A stretch of 64,000 nucleotides of DNA from Rhizoctonia solani (taxonomy: Eukaryota > Basidiomycota > Agaricomycetes > Cantharellales > Ceratobasidiaceae): NCBI RefSeq assembly GCF_016906535.1, contig NC_057371.1, forward strand, positions 1,426,001-1,490,000. The letters run 5' to 3'. Below, one piece after another: positions 10,602-22,300 of the stretch. The translations under genes were made by a program, and so were the position numbers. Under the pieces are notes generated by a model. That model searched no databases and was not told where the DNA came from. It saw only the letters and a list, made by a program, of their open reading frames with translations. The first letter of the stretch is position 1. Each line of letters opens with the position of its first letter.

Positions 10602-13385
10602 ATGCTATACTCTACCTCTCGCCCCCAGCATAGAGTCCTATGTAACATCATACGCTTATATCCGCATTCGGAGAGGCTTTTTGCGTCCCGCTCGCATAAA
10701 AAGCCCAGACATGTTAACGACAAGCAAACGAAACCGGTATGTGTATCGATGTTTAAAAATGTAGTAAAATTGACATGCGTTCATATAGTTAGAAACTCCT
10801 CCAAAACTTGTCGATAAGTACCCAGACACTGTCAAGGGCGCCCGTACAGAGCATGTTATCACCAAGGTTAGTATCAGCAGAACCCTTTGATTATCACGCA
10901 TTCTTATGTTTTGTAGATCAAACCACCCTATGGCTCATCTCCAAGCGTGATACCTATACCCACGAGCTCCTTCGCACCAGAATCATTCAGAGATATTTCC
11001 GAGTCTTATTATCGCTCACTATATGACTCTCATACACCCAGGCTTCAATGGACGCGGATGGTAGCTAACCTTGTGGTACAATATTGTCCAGAGAAACCTA
11101 CACATCCTATTATAAGCCTTTTACCGGATCATCCACTCGTGGTCGCTACTGTCGAGCTCCTCCGCAAGGGCCTTTATCAACGCGCTGTTATACTGTTGGA
11201 TCGAATCTTCCAAGGGAGGAAGAAAGCAAGACAGGAGTTTGGCACATTATTCTTCTCTCCTCGAGCGCTCGGGATCCTAGTGGACGCATCATTGGAATTT
11301 AAAGCATATCGTTTGATCCCTTTCATCGCGCGGGAGCTTGCACGTACCCATTCCACTCAACCAGCCCGAGATAGCCCCTTGGCTCGTAGTCTGATCATCG
11401 TCTACGAAAAGCTGATGGATGCCTACTATCAATTGGATGATTTTCAATCGGTTCTCTCATTATATTCTACGTCCTACAAGGCCCAAGTGTACATGAGCCG
11501 GATCATGTTCAAGCGAGCAATTCAATCACTCTTCAAGCGATTTTTTCCTTCTCCGAATGATCACCGACGTTATTCTATCCCCCGCTCGCATCCGCTGCCC
11601 GATGGGTTAAAAGCTCAAGTTAATCAACAGCCGAATAACCCCCCACCTATTGGCTCTATACTCGAGCAGCTCCGACGCATTCTTAATCATATGGCTTTAG
11701 AAAACCTGGTGCCCGACTCGAGATTGTTGGCAGACATCTTTCGAGGACTTGGGGCCATATTGAAGCTTGAAACCCAAGGGGTAGAGGCTGATTTTGATGT
11801 CTCAGGAGGCCAGGAGGAGGTTCACGAAGCTCTCGGCATTCCAGCTCCTCGAGGCTCTGCTCCCGCATTCAGACTTGAAAACTTGGTCCTCGACGAGGCT
11901 ACATGGTCCACCGTAGGAAGAATAATCAACAGCATTCTCGGACAAGCTATGGATTCAAATAGCTCTCAGCGACCCGGTGACGAGGGGCGGATGATGCTTT
12001 TAATGGCTTGGGCCGATGTTATGCTCTCATTGCGTGAAGATATTGCTGATTCTATCGTTCGGACCACTGGCTCTAAATCCAAATTAAAGGTACTTTCGAG
12101 TCGAGTCAACGAACTGCTTAGTACCAACCAAGCTTGGAATTACCAGCGTACTTTTGATCGACTTGCACGGACATCATCCCTTCGGCCTCATCACGAAAAC
12201 TCATTCGGCGAGATCGGTTCTGAGCTGGACCCTGCCCTCGATTTACCCGTTGGTCCCGCTCCAGGACAGTGGCCCATATCTAGGACTCTAAATGAAGCTC
12301 AGAGAATTTCACTCCTTGTCCGCGATCGCCTAGTCGAGGGTGACTCAGTTGCTGCCATACTACACTTTCATTCCCTCGCATCCTTGTCCGGTGCTTTCCG
12401 CAGGCTTTGTGCCGCCGTGAACCCCGAAGATGCACCATCGCTATTCATCCATAGCACTGGAGATGGTTATCAGCGCCCCCCAGAGGTGGTTCTTGCCGAG
12501 GTCCTGCAGGAGCTCGAAATGCGCGTTGAAAGCGTGTACGTCCGCCTTGCGGGACATGCGCTGCGCACTGGCGATTCGAGCTACGTAAACGATGTTCTGG
12601 AGCTCGCATACACGTTGCCTCCACGCGACGATAAACGCACATTCTCACGAGTGTGGAAACGAGCCATGTCAGCGTTTGTGAAATGGCGTACCGAATGGTA
12701 TGGGTCGGGTGGCATTGGACGAGCGTTTAGAACTTTGGCTCATCTCCTCGGTATCAATTTTGGACCCATGGAAGGAGCGCAACACATAAAAGCGGTCTCT
12801 CAAGCAATTCCTCGGGCTATTGTAAACCCAAATCCTGAATTATTTGATCTTGGTTGGCTCCGAGAAAAACAGTCATGGTCGGACCTAGGGCGCAACGTTT
12901 TTGCACGACCTTACGTTATTAGCGCTCTCATTGAAAAGGCTGAGAAGACTACATCTGCCCATTTGCGAACAGAAGCCAGGTCCAATGAAAAAACCGTCAC
13001 CAGGCATCTACAGGGCGCCCAACTTCTGTCAGCAGAGGCAAATGTCCGGAGAACTATACGAGAAGGGAGGGGAAACCAGCCACGTTCTCTGCCACGCTCT
13101 ACAGACCATTCCCCGAGTGATGGAGGGCTAGGAGTACATGCGAGGGAAGGAGCCACTAATTTGCGTGGAGAAAGTGGGGACCATACCCGTTTGGGTAATC
13201 CCAACATACTCGAACACCCTATGCGGAACTCTCAGGATGGTGTCACGCCTATTGCGATGCTGATCAGTGTTCTAGGTGCATTAAAAGTACCGATGACAAG
13301 CGGTGAGGCTGAGAGACTCAGATATTACAACCCGACGCACGAGAGCATGACACAGAACACTACATCCACTGCTACTACGAAATAA
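10602..13385 (+). CDS. Large predicted mitochondrial helical protein, unrecognised
   Basis: I join three exons: 10602 to about 10738, about 10791-10870, and 10917-13385. The long open frame has no ATG near its upstream end. An acceptor at 10916 links it to an exon reading LVDKYPDTVKGARTEHVITK, which in turn links to an exon starting MLYSTSRPQHRVLCN with several Arg and no acidic residues early on, as in a mitochondrial presequence. The body is rich in helical pairs such as HPLVVATVELLRKGLYQRAV, ILVDASLEFKAYRLIPFI and DDFQSVLSLYSTSYKAQVYM, which suggests PPR- or TPR-like solenoid repeats, but no repeat is canonical. About 890 residues. It could act in mitochondrial RNA handling; this is inference only. 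Confidence 0.6.
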
Positions 13386-13511
13386 ATCACTGGCAGTTAT
13401 AAACCCCATTCTATTTCCAGCTTGTTTGCTTATAGTATCTAGGGAAGGTGTAGAATAGTGTAGGATGTTAATGTACGAAGTAGTAACACGAAAGGTTTCC
13501 TAAATAACTAT

Positions 13512-14415
13512 TCATGAACCCCCTGATGATTTCCCAGCTTCTTCTTGGGCCTGAAGTCGTTTACCCAAAATCTTGGCACTTACCTGAAGCAGATGGAAGA
13601 GTTAGTTGTGTTAATATTGGTACTGGGGACGCATATACATTACGAACGTGAACCGCCGCACGCTCAACTCCGTTGTCTTTGCTGATCGTATAATACTTCA
13701 GTGATTCATCTAGCTCACCGCCTACCGGTCCTTGGGTAAGATTTCCAATGATTAGACTCGGAAAAACTTACACGCCTCCAGTACAGCTGCCAAATTAAAC
13801 GCAATTTCTGGATCTTGGGGTGCCAACTCAACCGCAATCCTAAATTAAGTGCTGAATTATCTCATCATGCTGTCGTATGAACGACTGAACTCACCTTAGA
13901 TGCTGAACTGCGAGCTGGGGCTTAGGAACCGGATTCATGATGTATGCACTGGCCAAATCTATGTGAAGGGTCGATATATGCATTCTGCCAGTATACAATA
14001 CTTACTTGTGTGTGCGTCGGGCGAGTCGGGCTGCAGCTCAATAGATTGCTTCCAGTTTTCGATAGCACCATCAAAGTCCTCTGTACAATAAGGGAAGTCT
14101 AGCCATTGAGATTAATCTAGCTAGAAGACTCACTGGCATGGTATTTAGTCACCCCCAAATTGAATAGGTTTGAGGCATTGGGTTTCAAATCCACACTACG
14201 TTGGTATAGTGCGCGAGCCCCTTCTACGTCACCTTCTTCAAGTTTCTGTGTTCCTGCTTCGAGCGCTTCTAGCGCCTCCATTTCGGCTGGATCATGAGTC
14301 GACGAGGTTGGCGTGACAGAGGAAGCCCAGCCTAAAACACATTGTCAAGGAGAATGCATGATATGATCCTGATCGGCGTACGGGTGCGCTCAGATACGTC
14401 TATTCGAAAGATCAT
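13512..14415 (-). CDS. TPR-repeat protein
   Basis: A tetratricopeptide-repeat protein of roughly 200 residues. Reading on the minus strand: MIFRIDVSERTR, then (after an intron) WASSVTPTSSTHDPAEMEAL. Next are GTQKLEEGDVEGARALYQRS and VDLKPNASNLFNLGVTKYHA, a typical TPR pair, then DFDGAIENWKQSIELQPDSP and DAHTNVASAYIMNP. Then come AVQHLRIAVELAPQDPEIAF, NLAAVLEACKL and ESLKYYTISKDNGVERA. The last exon gives VSAKILGKRLQAQEEAGKSS and stop. At least six short introns. Three to four TPR units are visible and no other domain. The partner is unknown. Confidence 0.8.
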
Positions 14416-14874
14416 GGGGATTGATTTAAGTGTATTTCTGGATACAGTAATTGCCCGTGGTACTGCTAGCCTAGTAACACGAGCTATCCATAGTTAAGTA
14501 TTGAATTTGCTGCGTGAATAAAATTGCTCCGCTTACCATAGTGACCCAGGACCCTTGTGAGCATGTTCCACTACTTTGGCTTACAATACACGCAATGGCT
14601 ACACAGCCTAAGTCTGTGAATTAGTAACCTCCAGAGTACTCTGCCGAAGACCTTGGTGTATGCAGGAACAAAAAACAACGAGGTTGGCTAACCTTGTAAA
14701 AGATGTTGAATAATAGGTCATGTGACTTGTGTTAGTCAACACATACCCAATCATTACATTACCCTTCCAACCACGACCGCCGTTCAAGAACTAGGCAACC
14801 TAGGTTGTTTTCAGTCGATCGAGCTACTAGAATATCAATAGAGCACAATAAAGCGTCAATAACACTGAAACAGA
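14416..14874. other. Divergent promoter region
   Basis: 459 bp between the TPR gene (-) and the THP3-like gene (+), presumably holding both promoters. I see no gene and no clear repeat. Confidence 0.5.
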
Positions 14875-16681
14875 ATGGCAACCAGCTGGCCGCAATCACT
14901 CAAGTAAGTTGATTGTCTTCTTCCTAACTGTTACTAAAGAACGTTGGATTTTAGGGATTGGGTTGCAACCCAACTTAAGCAGATGAACTCGTTGAATAAA
15001 TCGGAGGCTGATGCAGAAATGAAGGCACTAATATCTGAAGCTTATACCAACCAGACACTCTGGACTACAGACTGGGCAGGCGTGCAGCTTAAAGCGTGGG
15101 TAAGATTTCATCGGCCATGGCGAAACTAATCATTTACAATAGTCTTCAACCAAAAACTGCTACCAAGCGTAAATCACAGTGAGTGATACCGATCGTTGTC
15201 CCACTGCTTGCATTCACACCCAGGCAGCCCTGATTTAGTGGCAGCCCAGAAGAAACTCAAAAAGGCAACTATATCGACCAGCACCGAGAGCGAGAATCGT
15301 TTGGAAAAGAGGAAGCGAAGATTTGAACGTGAACATGAGATTGAAAGGCAGAAGGCTTCGGGGACGTATTCTGTCCCGTCATTTACTCACCACTCTCAGT
15401 CACCCACAGGCTTCGACACGGCCAGAGATAACACCCCGACTTACACTCCGATGGCATATCGCTCGGCGGGTGCGATCAGCAAGCGAAAATATGCAAACGT
15501 TGCAAGCGAGGACTCAGGAGATGCTGATCCGGTTCGTGTCATTCTTCGCTCCAATTTTTTATCTCATCGATGTGCCAGAATGTTATCGATTGGGATAGAT
15601 TTACTATAGTCGGAACATCACAAGACCTATTTAAACCATACCTCCGGTTGACATCAGTTCGTAGTATATATATTATTTAATTTACATTAATTGAGCCACT
15701 TTTAGGCACCTGATCCCGCTACAATTCGACCATTAGAAGTATTACAAAGAACATTAGGAGAGCTCAAAAACAAATGGAAAGTCAACAGTGATTATCGCTG
15801 GACATGTGACCAGTTCAAGAGTCTTCGTCAGGACTTAACGGTGCGCACTTGTTTTTGCTGATTTTGTCTGACCTGTTCGACGCTGCCTGACTCAGGTTCA
15901 ACGCATCAAGAATGCTTTCACGGTTCAAGTATACGAAATCCATGCACGAATGGCGCTAGAGGCTGTAAGAGATATCTTCTTGTGCTATTTGCTATGGTCG
16001 TTCATCAGTAATGTAGGCGGATGTTGTTGAGTTTAATCAGTGTCAGAGTAATTTGCGACTTTTGTACGAAGCCGGTATCCCCGGGCACGCTAACGAATTT
16101 TTGGCCTACCGCATCCTCTATTTAAACTACACGAAGAATAGAAGTGGTGGGTGGCTTCGTGGCTTGTGCTATAAAGCTGGCTGACTTGTTGGGAACAGAG
16201 ATAAACCTACTCCTAGCTCAGTTGAATCCTGAAACCAAGTCGACCGAGTTTGTTCGCCACGCCCTGGATGTACAAGCAGCACTGCTCGCCAACAATTACC
16301 ACAAATTTTTCGACTTGTACCTCAAGGCACCCAACATGGGCGGCTACATCATGGATCATATGTTACCACGTGAGAGAATGTCAGCGTTGATTACCATGAC
16401 TAAAGCGTGAGTACTGTCGTCTGTCTGGCTAAACTTAGTCACTGATGTCTTCGACGTTTAGTTATCTTCACCTTCCTCTCTCTTTCTTGGCCAGCGAACT
16501 GGCCTTCGATGGTACAGCAGACGTCGATCGTTTTCTTTCGAGTCATTCTATCGCAACTTATGCTACCGGACAGCCGAATGCTGCTGGAGAGAAACGTCTC
16601 GATTGCAGAGCTGTTCATGCTCGAGTTGTAGCATGTTACGAGGAGAAATATCGCAAGGTTGCAATAGTTGGCAGGATCTGA
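14875..16681 (+). CDS. SAC3/GANP-domain protein, THP3/LENG8 type
   Basis: Homologue of yeast Thp3 and human LENG8, nuclear proteins linked to transcription elongation and mRNA maturation (Thp3 partners Csn12 in yeast). The start gives MATSWPQSLK, then DWVATQLKQMNSLNKSEADA. A basic linker has LEKRKRRFEREHEIERQ. The conserved part reads IRPLEVLQRTLGELKNKW, DYRWTCDQFKSLRQDLT, VQRIKNAFTVQVYEIHARMA, DVVEFNQCQSNLRLLYEAG and ANEFLAYRILYLNYTKN. It goes on with FVRHALDVQAALLANNYHKF, APNMGGYIMDHMLPRERM and a PCI-like end (RLDCRAVHARVVACYEEKYR), ending VGRI and stop. At least eight introns. Family order is complete, so I am confident of the family, less of each splice site. Confidence 0.87.
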
Positions 16682-17109
16682 GATACCAGCGGACATATTT
16701 ACAAAGGCGGTGCGTTCGCTATCTTTCGCGAGTAGGTTTGTTATTCTGGTTTACATGCTGTTTATTCGTTGTTATGTACTGTTTAAATAAGTGTCGTTGT
16801 CTTATCAGATATTCAATCTGGTGGAGTGCTGGGATTTAAGTAGTTATACCCAGGATATTTGTTTACTGGGATGCGCTCTGAGATACCTACTACCTTGGTT
16901 GATCCGGAAGCAAAGGTAGTAATATAAACGTCAACTCGTTGTATTTTTAGATGAGTTAAAACTGCCCTTGGTAATTGTATTGTCAAGTGCGGTCCAGCGG
17001 CACGTGGGCTTACGTTACATGATCATTCGATTCCCAAAGTCTCTCGTCAAGCCCGGTCAGGCCTAGCTCGGCGTCTTTCAACAACCACAACCTCTTCCCT
17101 CCCACCGTC
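16682..17109. other. Intergenic, no gene seen
   Basis: Between the THP3-like gene and the CYSTM gene. One CACGTG E-box core occurs near 17001. Otherwise nothing stands out. Confidence 0.5.
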
Positions 17110-17763
17110 ATGTCTAACCAAGATGTAGGTCTCGATCACTATAATCCACTATTGCCACGATTCTAAATCCATTTACAGTACTATAATAACCAACCTCAAT
17201 ACGGCGGCCCACCACCTGGTCAGGGATACTATCCTCCTCAAGGTATGTTTTGTTTTTACCATTTCAAGCGCATGCTGTTCAACGTGTTTGACTTGACAGG
17301 ACCTCCACCCGGTGGCCAAGGCGTAAGTAGCTGAGGTATCACTTGGTACTAAGTGCTTAGGTTCTTTTACGTTTGCAGGGCTACTATCCCAACCAGCCGC
17401 CGCCCCAAGGAGGCTATCCACAACGTGAGTGCTTCAGGCACCACCTTTCAAAACGATCAGACTCATCTCTAAAATGAATTGGCACTTTATAGAGGGAGGC
17501 TATTATCCTCAGCCCCCGCCGAATACTGTCTATGTGCAGCAACAGCCCCAGAAGGATAGTGGAGGAGGAGGAGGAACATGCATGGCATGGTCAGTCCGCT
17601 CTGATAAGGAATTTGATCAGATCAACTGACTATTATATGGCAATAAAGCTTGGCCGGTGCTTGCTTGTGTTGCTGCGCCGAAGGTCAGTCGCATTCCAAA
17701 TCGTGTTTGGGAATAAACAACTAACGCGGCACCGCTTTAGATATTTGCGATTGCTTATTTTAA
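17110..17763 (+). CDS. Small Pro/Gly/Tyr/Gln-rich CYSTM-domain protein
   Basis: A short tail-anchored cysteine-rich protein. The spliced frame gives MSNQDYYNNQPQYGGPPPGQ, then repeats of the GYYPPQ type (GYYPNQPPPQGGYPQQ, GGYYPQPPPNTVYVQQQ), then DSGGGGGTCMA. After an intron near 17600-17650 comes a CLAGACLCCCAE segment and, after a last intron, DICDCLF and stop. The Cys-dense end with final DCLF is the hallmark of the CYSTM family, linked in other species to stress tolerance and membrane association. Six or so very short exons. The frame is intact in every joint I tested. Confidence 0.82.
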
Positions 17764-18208
17764 TCTGGTATTTTGGTCTGATTGTATATTTCCCGTCTAC
17801 TGCCACTCCACGTTGTCCAAGAGCACTACAGCCTCATGTGTGTAGTATAGTACGAAAATAATGTCTTATTTGTCTTTGGGATTTTTCAGATTTTGTTTGC
17901 ACGGATTTAATTGAAATCCAACCAAATGAAGCAGAGCAAGTGGGTGGAATTTTTTACCATAATTTATATCCGTGGTTGCTATTGCAATTAGATCGCGTTG
18001 TTGAAATACCCAAGTGTTGAAGTTGAACAAATCCGGTGAATTACAAGGTGAATTATAAGGTGTTGACTGAAAGTATTTCGTGTGATTTGATTGGACCGCG
18101 CAGATTCGGGAGCATCCGGGGTCCTGATCGTCCCTCCGTGTGAAGGGTGCATTCGTTTACCGATTCCCAACGCTTTACTCTCCTTCGCCAGGTCTGTGCA
18201 TCGACAAT
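17764..18208. other. Intergenic, no gene seen
   Basis: 445 bp upstream of the cytochrome c1 gene. It probably contains the 3' UTR of the CYSTM gene and the cytochrome c1 promoter. No motif stands out. Confidence 0.5.
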
Positions 18209-19490
18209 ATGTTTGCTAGGCAGGCTTTCCATGCCGGACGTCTTGCTGCGTCTCGCAGCGCCGGAGCCAAGGCGGGTGCAGGTTTTTAATTTCCCATATT
18301 TCTATTCGTGCTTAATTTTCTCTGCGATCACCAGGCGCACTTTGCCTCTACGTCCTCTACTCAGGCGGTCAGTCCCAGCTTTAACAACTTATAAAACGAA
18401 TATATGCTTAGACCTGCATTAGACTTTCTTCTCCTCGCGGGCAACAGCTGTCGCTGCAACTGTTGCATCAGTTGGGTCCATCGCCTGGTACACCCATCTA
18501 TACGGACAACTCCCATTCGTCGGCGAACTGAGCGCCAACTCTCCTGCCGAAAACGGACTCCATCCCGCCTCCTACCCTTGGAGCCACAAGGGCTGGCTCG
18601 ATAGCTTTGACCATGCCAGGTGAGTATATTCACCAATCTGCGATGCCCTAATGCACATACATATGTATTGCAGTATTCGTCGAGGGTACCAAGTCTACCG
18701 CGAGGTCTGTGCTGCCTGCCACTCTCTCGACCGCATTGCATGGCGCAATCTTGTCGGTGTATCGCATACGGTCGATGAGGTCAAGGCCATGGCCGAAGAG
18801 GTCGAATATGAGGATGGTCCCAACGATGCTGGAGAAATGTTCCAGCGCCCTGGCAAACTTGCCGACTATATGCCTGCTCCATACCCCAACGAGGAAGCCG
18901 CACGCGCTGGTAATGCCGGTGCGCTCCCCCCTGATCTGAGCTTGATCATCAAGGCCCGACACGGTGGAGCGGTTAGTACATGCATTTACTTTGTATTTGT
19001 GCCCTTTGACATTCCTATCGCCCTCCTAGGATTATGTGTATTCTCTCCTCACTGGTTATGTTGACCCTCCTGCTGGTGTTGAAGTTCGTGAGGGTCTCAA
19101 CTATAACCCATACTTCCCCGGTGGTGCTATTGCTATGGCTCGGGTACTTTTTGATGGATTGGTCGAATATGATGATGGTGAGTAGACGAAGGTAAACCTG
19201 CTCCATAGACGCTTAAACTCAGTTTAGGTACTCCGGCCACCACCTCACAAATGGCAAAGGACGTTGTAACTTTCTTGTCCTGGGCCGCCGAGCCAGAGCA
19301 TGATGAACGTAAAAAGATGGGTCTGCAGGCGGTGATCCTCTTGTCCAGCATGTTGGCCATTAGCGTATATATCAAGCGCTTCAAGTGGTCAGTTATCAAG
19401 ACCCGCAAGATCCGTAAGTGAATATTAGAATTCAATTTTCACGACCGGACTTAACACACCACTTTTGTAGTTTACAACCCACCAAAATAG
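18209..19490 (+). CDS. CYT1: Cytochrome c1, complex III heme protein
   Basis: Heme-bearing subunit of the mitochondrial cytochrome bc1 complex; passes electrons from the Rieske protein to cytochrome c. The N-terminus [20 protein letters not shown] is a mitochondrial presequence. Then come [20 protein letters not shown] and [20 protein letters not shown], which holds the covalent heme motif CAACH at 18708-18722. [20 protein letters not shown] and [14 protein letters not shown] follow, then [20 protein letters not shown] and [20 protein letters not shown], which includes the axial Met. The C-terminus is [20 protein letters not shown] (membrane anchor) and KTRKILYNPPK, then stop. Five introns join in frame. 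Confidence 0.96.
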
Positions 19491-19938
19491 AGCAGCAACG
19501 GAAAACAACTATATTGTCATTTTTCTCGTGCTGTAGTCTAATTTCGCTGGAAGTATCACTTCATTTGTCTATGATAAACATTGCAACCCGTGAGATTCGG
19601 GCTGGGCCCCGCACACAGCAAGTTCTTTAGAGATAGTTCTATGGTCTCACAAGCACCGCCACCACCGTGGCCATATTGCCATGGCTGTTACTTATAATCA
19701 GAGGATGTATTTTTGGCACCGATTTTCTCGGGGATCGATGAGGCTGCGCTACACTGTAACATTATTCCACTTCAAAATCCATCTCCGCGCGGCTTTCTCG
19801 GGTGTCAACAATCAACTTCGCAGTCCATAATTAAATCTCACGGGAGCGCCCAAGTGGAGTGTTCCGTTCTTCCAGGCTATAAGAGCGGTGAATCTTGGCA
19901 CTCAATTCTTTTCTCACAATTACATCGACTTTCCTAGC
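19491..19938. other. Intergenic, no gene seen
   Basis: Between cytochrome c1 and the first copy of the tandem family. The frame of the next gene stays open upstream to 19888, but I take its first good ATG at 19939. Confidence 0.45.
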
Positions 19939-21153
19939 ATGTCTGCCAAACTTACTCAGAATTTGGGTGACTTTCGAGTATCTGATGCCCACGAACTCGT
20001 ACCACCACCAATGAATGCGAATACCAACCCATTCCAAACCAACAACCCATACTCGTCGCCAAGCCCAGTATCCGGAGCACTTGGTAATACTCAGTATCCA
20101 GAGTATGATCCTCCACCATACGAACCAGCTATTTTAGCTGGCCCTTCCGCAATCCACTGCGAGCGTGAACGACCTGCTCGAGATATCCATAGCGCTCCAC
20201 CCCTTGCTGGCCCATCCAGTGGCCCATTTGAGGATCGGAAGCAGCCAACTACTCCACCTAGCGGGACGCCTGACTTCATGTATGTTTCAGCGTATCTCTG
20301 ATGAAGATACATAGTTGTTTAACATCCCAACTTTCATACAGGAGCAAAGCAGTAGGCAAACTCAACCCGCGTGACCCGTTCGACCCGCCTCCCAGCTGTT
20401 TCAGTCGTCCTGCCCCGGCTCCTTCACCAGAGACTACATACCAGGCTCTTGCTCAACCGCTTGTCATCCACTCGAAACCGGGCAAGACCTTCCTCGACGA
20501 CGCGTTTATCACAACTGGTACACCCGCACTGCACAAGCATGATGTCTGGACCGAAGACTGGGTCAGGCTGCTCGAAGACATACATATTGTCGCCCGTCTG
20601 ACGACCGGTCAAAAGGTTGCTGCTGGTGCACTACCCATAACGATGCATGTAGGGTTCGCCGGGTTCTTCATCAGTCGCGCAATTGAGAAGGGGATGAAGA
20701 AGAAGAACGCAGAGGGTGTCATACAGTTGTTGCAGATTTGGAACGAAAGCTTTTTCAAGCCGAGACGTAAGTCGCGTCTGTTTCCTTCGCTCTCTTGAAT
20801 AGGAGTCTGAGATTATCTTATTCTGTGCAGACCTGGAAATTATGCTATTTCGCGGCGATCGTTGCATATCTGCCGATAGATCTCAGCCTACCCCTGACCA
20901 TCCGTATACCCGTCCTCGAGCGACATCTCGAGCGAGTTCTAGTTCTAGCTCTTCCTCATCATCCGACAGCGAGCGCGAGTCGAGAAGACATTCAAAACTA
21001 GATCGCAGGCAAATGAAACGCGAAAGGAGGGCCGAGAGGCGAGAGCAGAAACGAGCGCGTCGAGATGAACGGAGGGAACACAGAGCCGAGAGAAGGGAGG
21101 AGAGGAGAAGCAAAGAGCCATATCGGCTAGTCGTTACCTCTATACAACATTAA
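19939..21153 (+). CDS. Tandem unknown family, copy 1 (PPxY, Arg/Ser tail)
   Basis: First of three paralogues of a family I cannot name. N-terminal disordered arm (MSAKLTQNLGDF) with the PPxY motif in EYDPPPYEPAILA. An intron near 20279-20340 leads to the conserved core at about 20449-20766: QPLVIHSKPGKTFLDDAFIT, GTPALHKHDVWTEDWVRLLE, DIHIVARLTTGQKVAAGALP and AIEKGMKKKNAEGVIQLLQI, then WNESFFKPR. After another intron the strand-like HLEIMLFRGDRC leads into a Ser run and an Arg/Glu-rich tail (ERRAERREQKRARRDERREH) found only in this copy. It ends YRLVVTSIQH. About 350 residues. PPxY motifs bind WW domains such as those of Rsp5/Nedd4 ligases; that role here is inference. Confidence 0.75.
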
Positions 21154-21196
21154 TTTAGATAGCTGTGGGTTTCAGATAGGCGAATCTCTTTTTTTA

Positions 21197-21207
21197 CCCC
21201 CCCCCCC
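21197..21207 (+). repeat. C11 homopolymer
   Basis: Eleven consecutive C, preceded by a T run, in the spacer between copy 1 and GNA1. It is a simple homopolymer without coding role. Confidence 0.9.
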
Positions 21208-21328
21208 TACTTGTAATTTACGACTTTACGACTCAAAATAGGGGAATAAGTCCAAATGTCCAATATAAAATTATTTAAACAACTGGTTAAAATACAGCCA
21301 AATCATTCAAGTGTCCACGAGATAAATG

Positions 21329-22099
21329 CTACAATTTGAGCGAAGGTGGCTTAGGTTCGGCGTACTTAGCCTGAAATTCGACCTTTAGTATGCAAATGCT
21401 ACAGAAATGAAGGAATATAAACCTACCATCTCGTTCTCCTTCTGTTTAAAGCCACACTTTTGGTAGAAGGCTGAAAGAACGTCAATTAGTCGGAAAATGG
21501 AAGGAGTCATGGGTGATCCCGACTTACGGATGTTCTCATTGCTGCAGTTTAAGATAGTCTTGTATGCACCCTGAGCCTCGCTGATGTGAGTCAAGGTGTT
21601 AATGATGCGCAGACCTAATTTCTTTCCCTGCATCTTGGGAGACACAACGATGTCTTCAATGTGACCAACCACGCCTGACATCGAGGTTAGTCGTTGTGCA
21701 CGCAATTTGCACACATCAGTGCATACCTAGGTTGCGAATGAGTTTGTGTTCCATGAACACAGTGCCCGTCCCGACGATCTGGTCATTGGAGGTATCGACA
21801 ATCGAGATTACATAGTAAATTCCCGAATAGCGCTTCATGTACTGAAAGTGGGCAGCAAAGTCATCGCGAGCAGGTGTTGGAGAAGGGGAAAGGGTAGTCA
21901 GGACGGGGAAGAGGCCTCTCGCATCGTCTGTGGATGCCAATGGGCGTAGCTAAACACGCCAATTTAGCGACTTGACGCGCTACAGCCAAAACCTATAGCT
22001 TACATGAAGTCCCTCGGCCAGTACCGCACGCACTTCGTTGGGGATAAGCGCTGGGTCGAACAAGAGATCGAGATCGCTGTCGGGTGTGAACGAGGGCAT
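21329..22099 (-). CDS. GNA1: Glucosamine 6-phosphate N-acetyltransferase
   Basis: GNAT-fold enzyme that transfers acetyl from acetyl-CoA to glucosamine 6-phosphate, on the way to UDP-GlcNAc for chitin and glycosylation; cytosolic. The sequence starts MPSFTPDSDLDLLFDP, then LIPNEVRAVLAEGLH and STDDARGLFPVLTTLSPSPT. YYVISIVDTSNDQIVGTGTV and FMEHKLIRNLG follow. GVVGHIEDIVVSPKMQGKKL is the acetyl-CoA pyrophosphate loop region (Q-x-x-G-K/L). Then NTLTHISEAQGAYKTILNCS, FYQKCGFKQKENEM and, after a final intron, AKYAEPKPPSLKL and stop. Size fits the family (about 170-180 residues). It is divergent from the NR2C2AP-like gene 201 bp away and sits between copies 1 and 2 of the tandem family. Confidence 0.95.
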
Positions 22100-22300
22100 G
22101 ATAGTGGAGAGAGGGTACTAGGGATGCTCGGGTGGTGGTAGGCTGTCGTGAGGAGAACGTGCCTCAGCGCGTATTTGTGAGGTCACTACTGGTCCCTGAA
22201 TGCAATGTCCCGAACTGCCTTACGGTTGGAAATTGATCCATTCTTGGTTATCAATTGGTTCGACATACACCCCTTCCCTTGCAGTGACTTGAGCGCCAAC

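Noticed and set aside
10947..13385. The long frame taken alone as a gene starting at 10947
   Set aside because: The codon at 10947 is GTG, not ATG. Upstream exons supply an ATG at 10602 in frame.
20883..21113. Minus-strand Leu/Ser/Arg-rich frame
   Set aside because: It is the reverse of the Arg/Ser-rich tail of copy 1 and has no other support.
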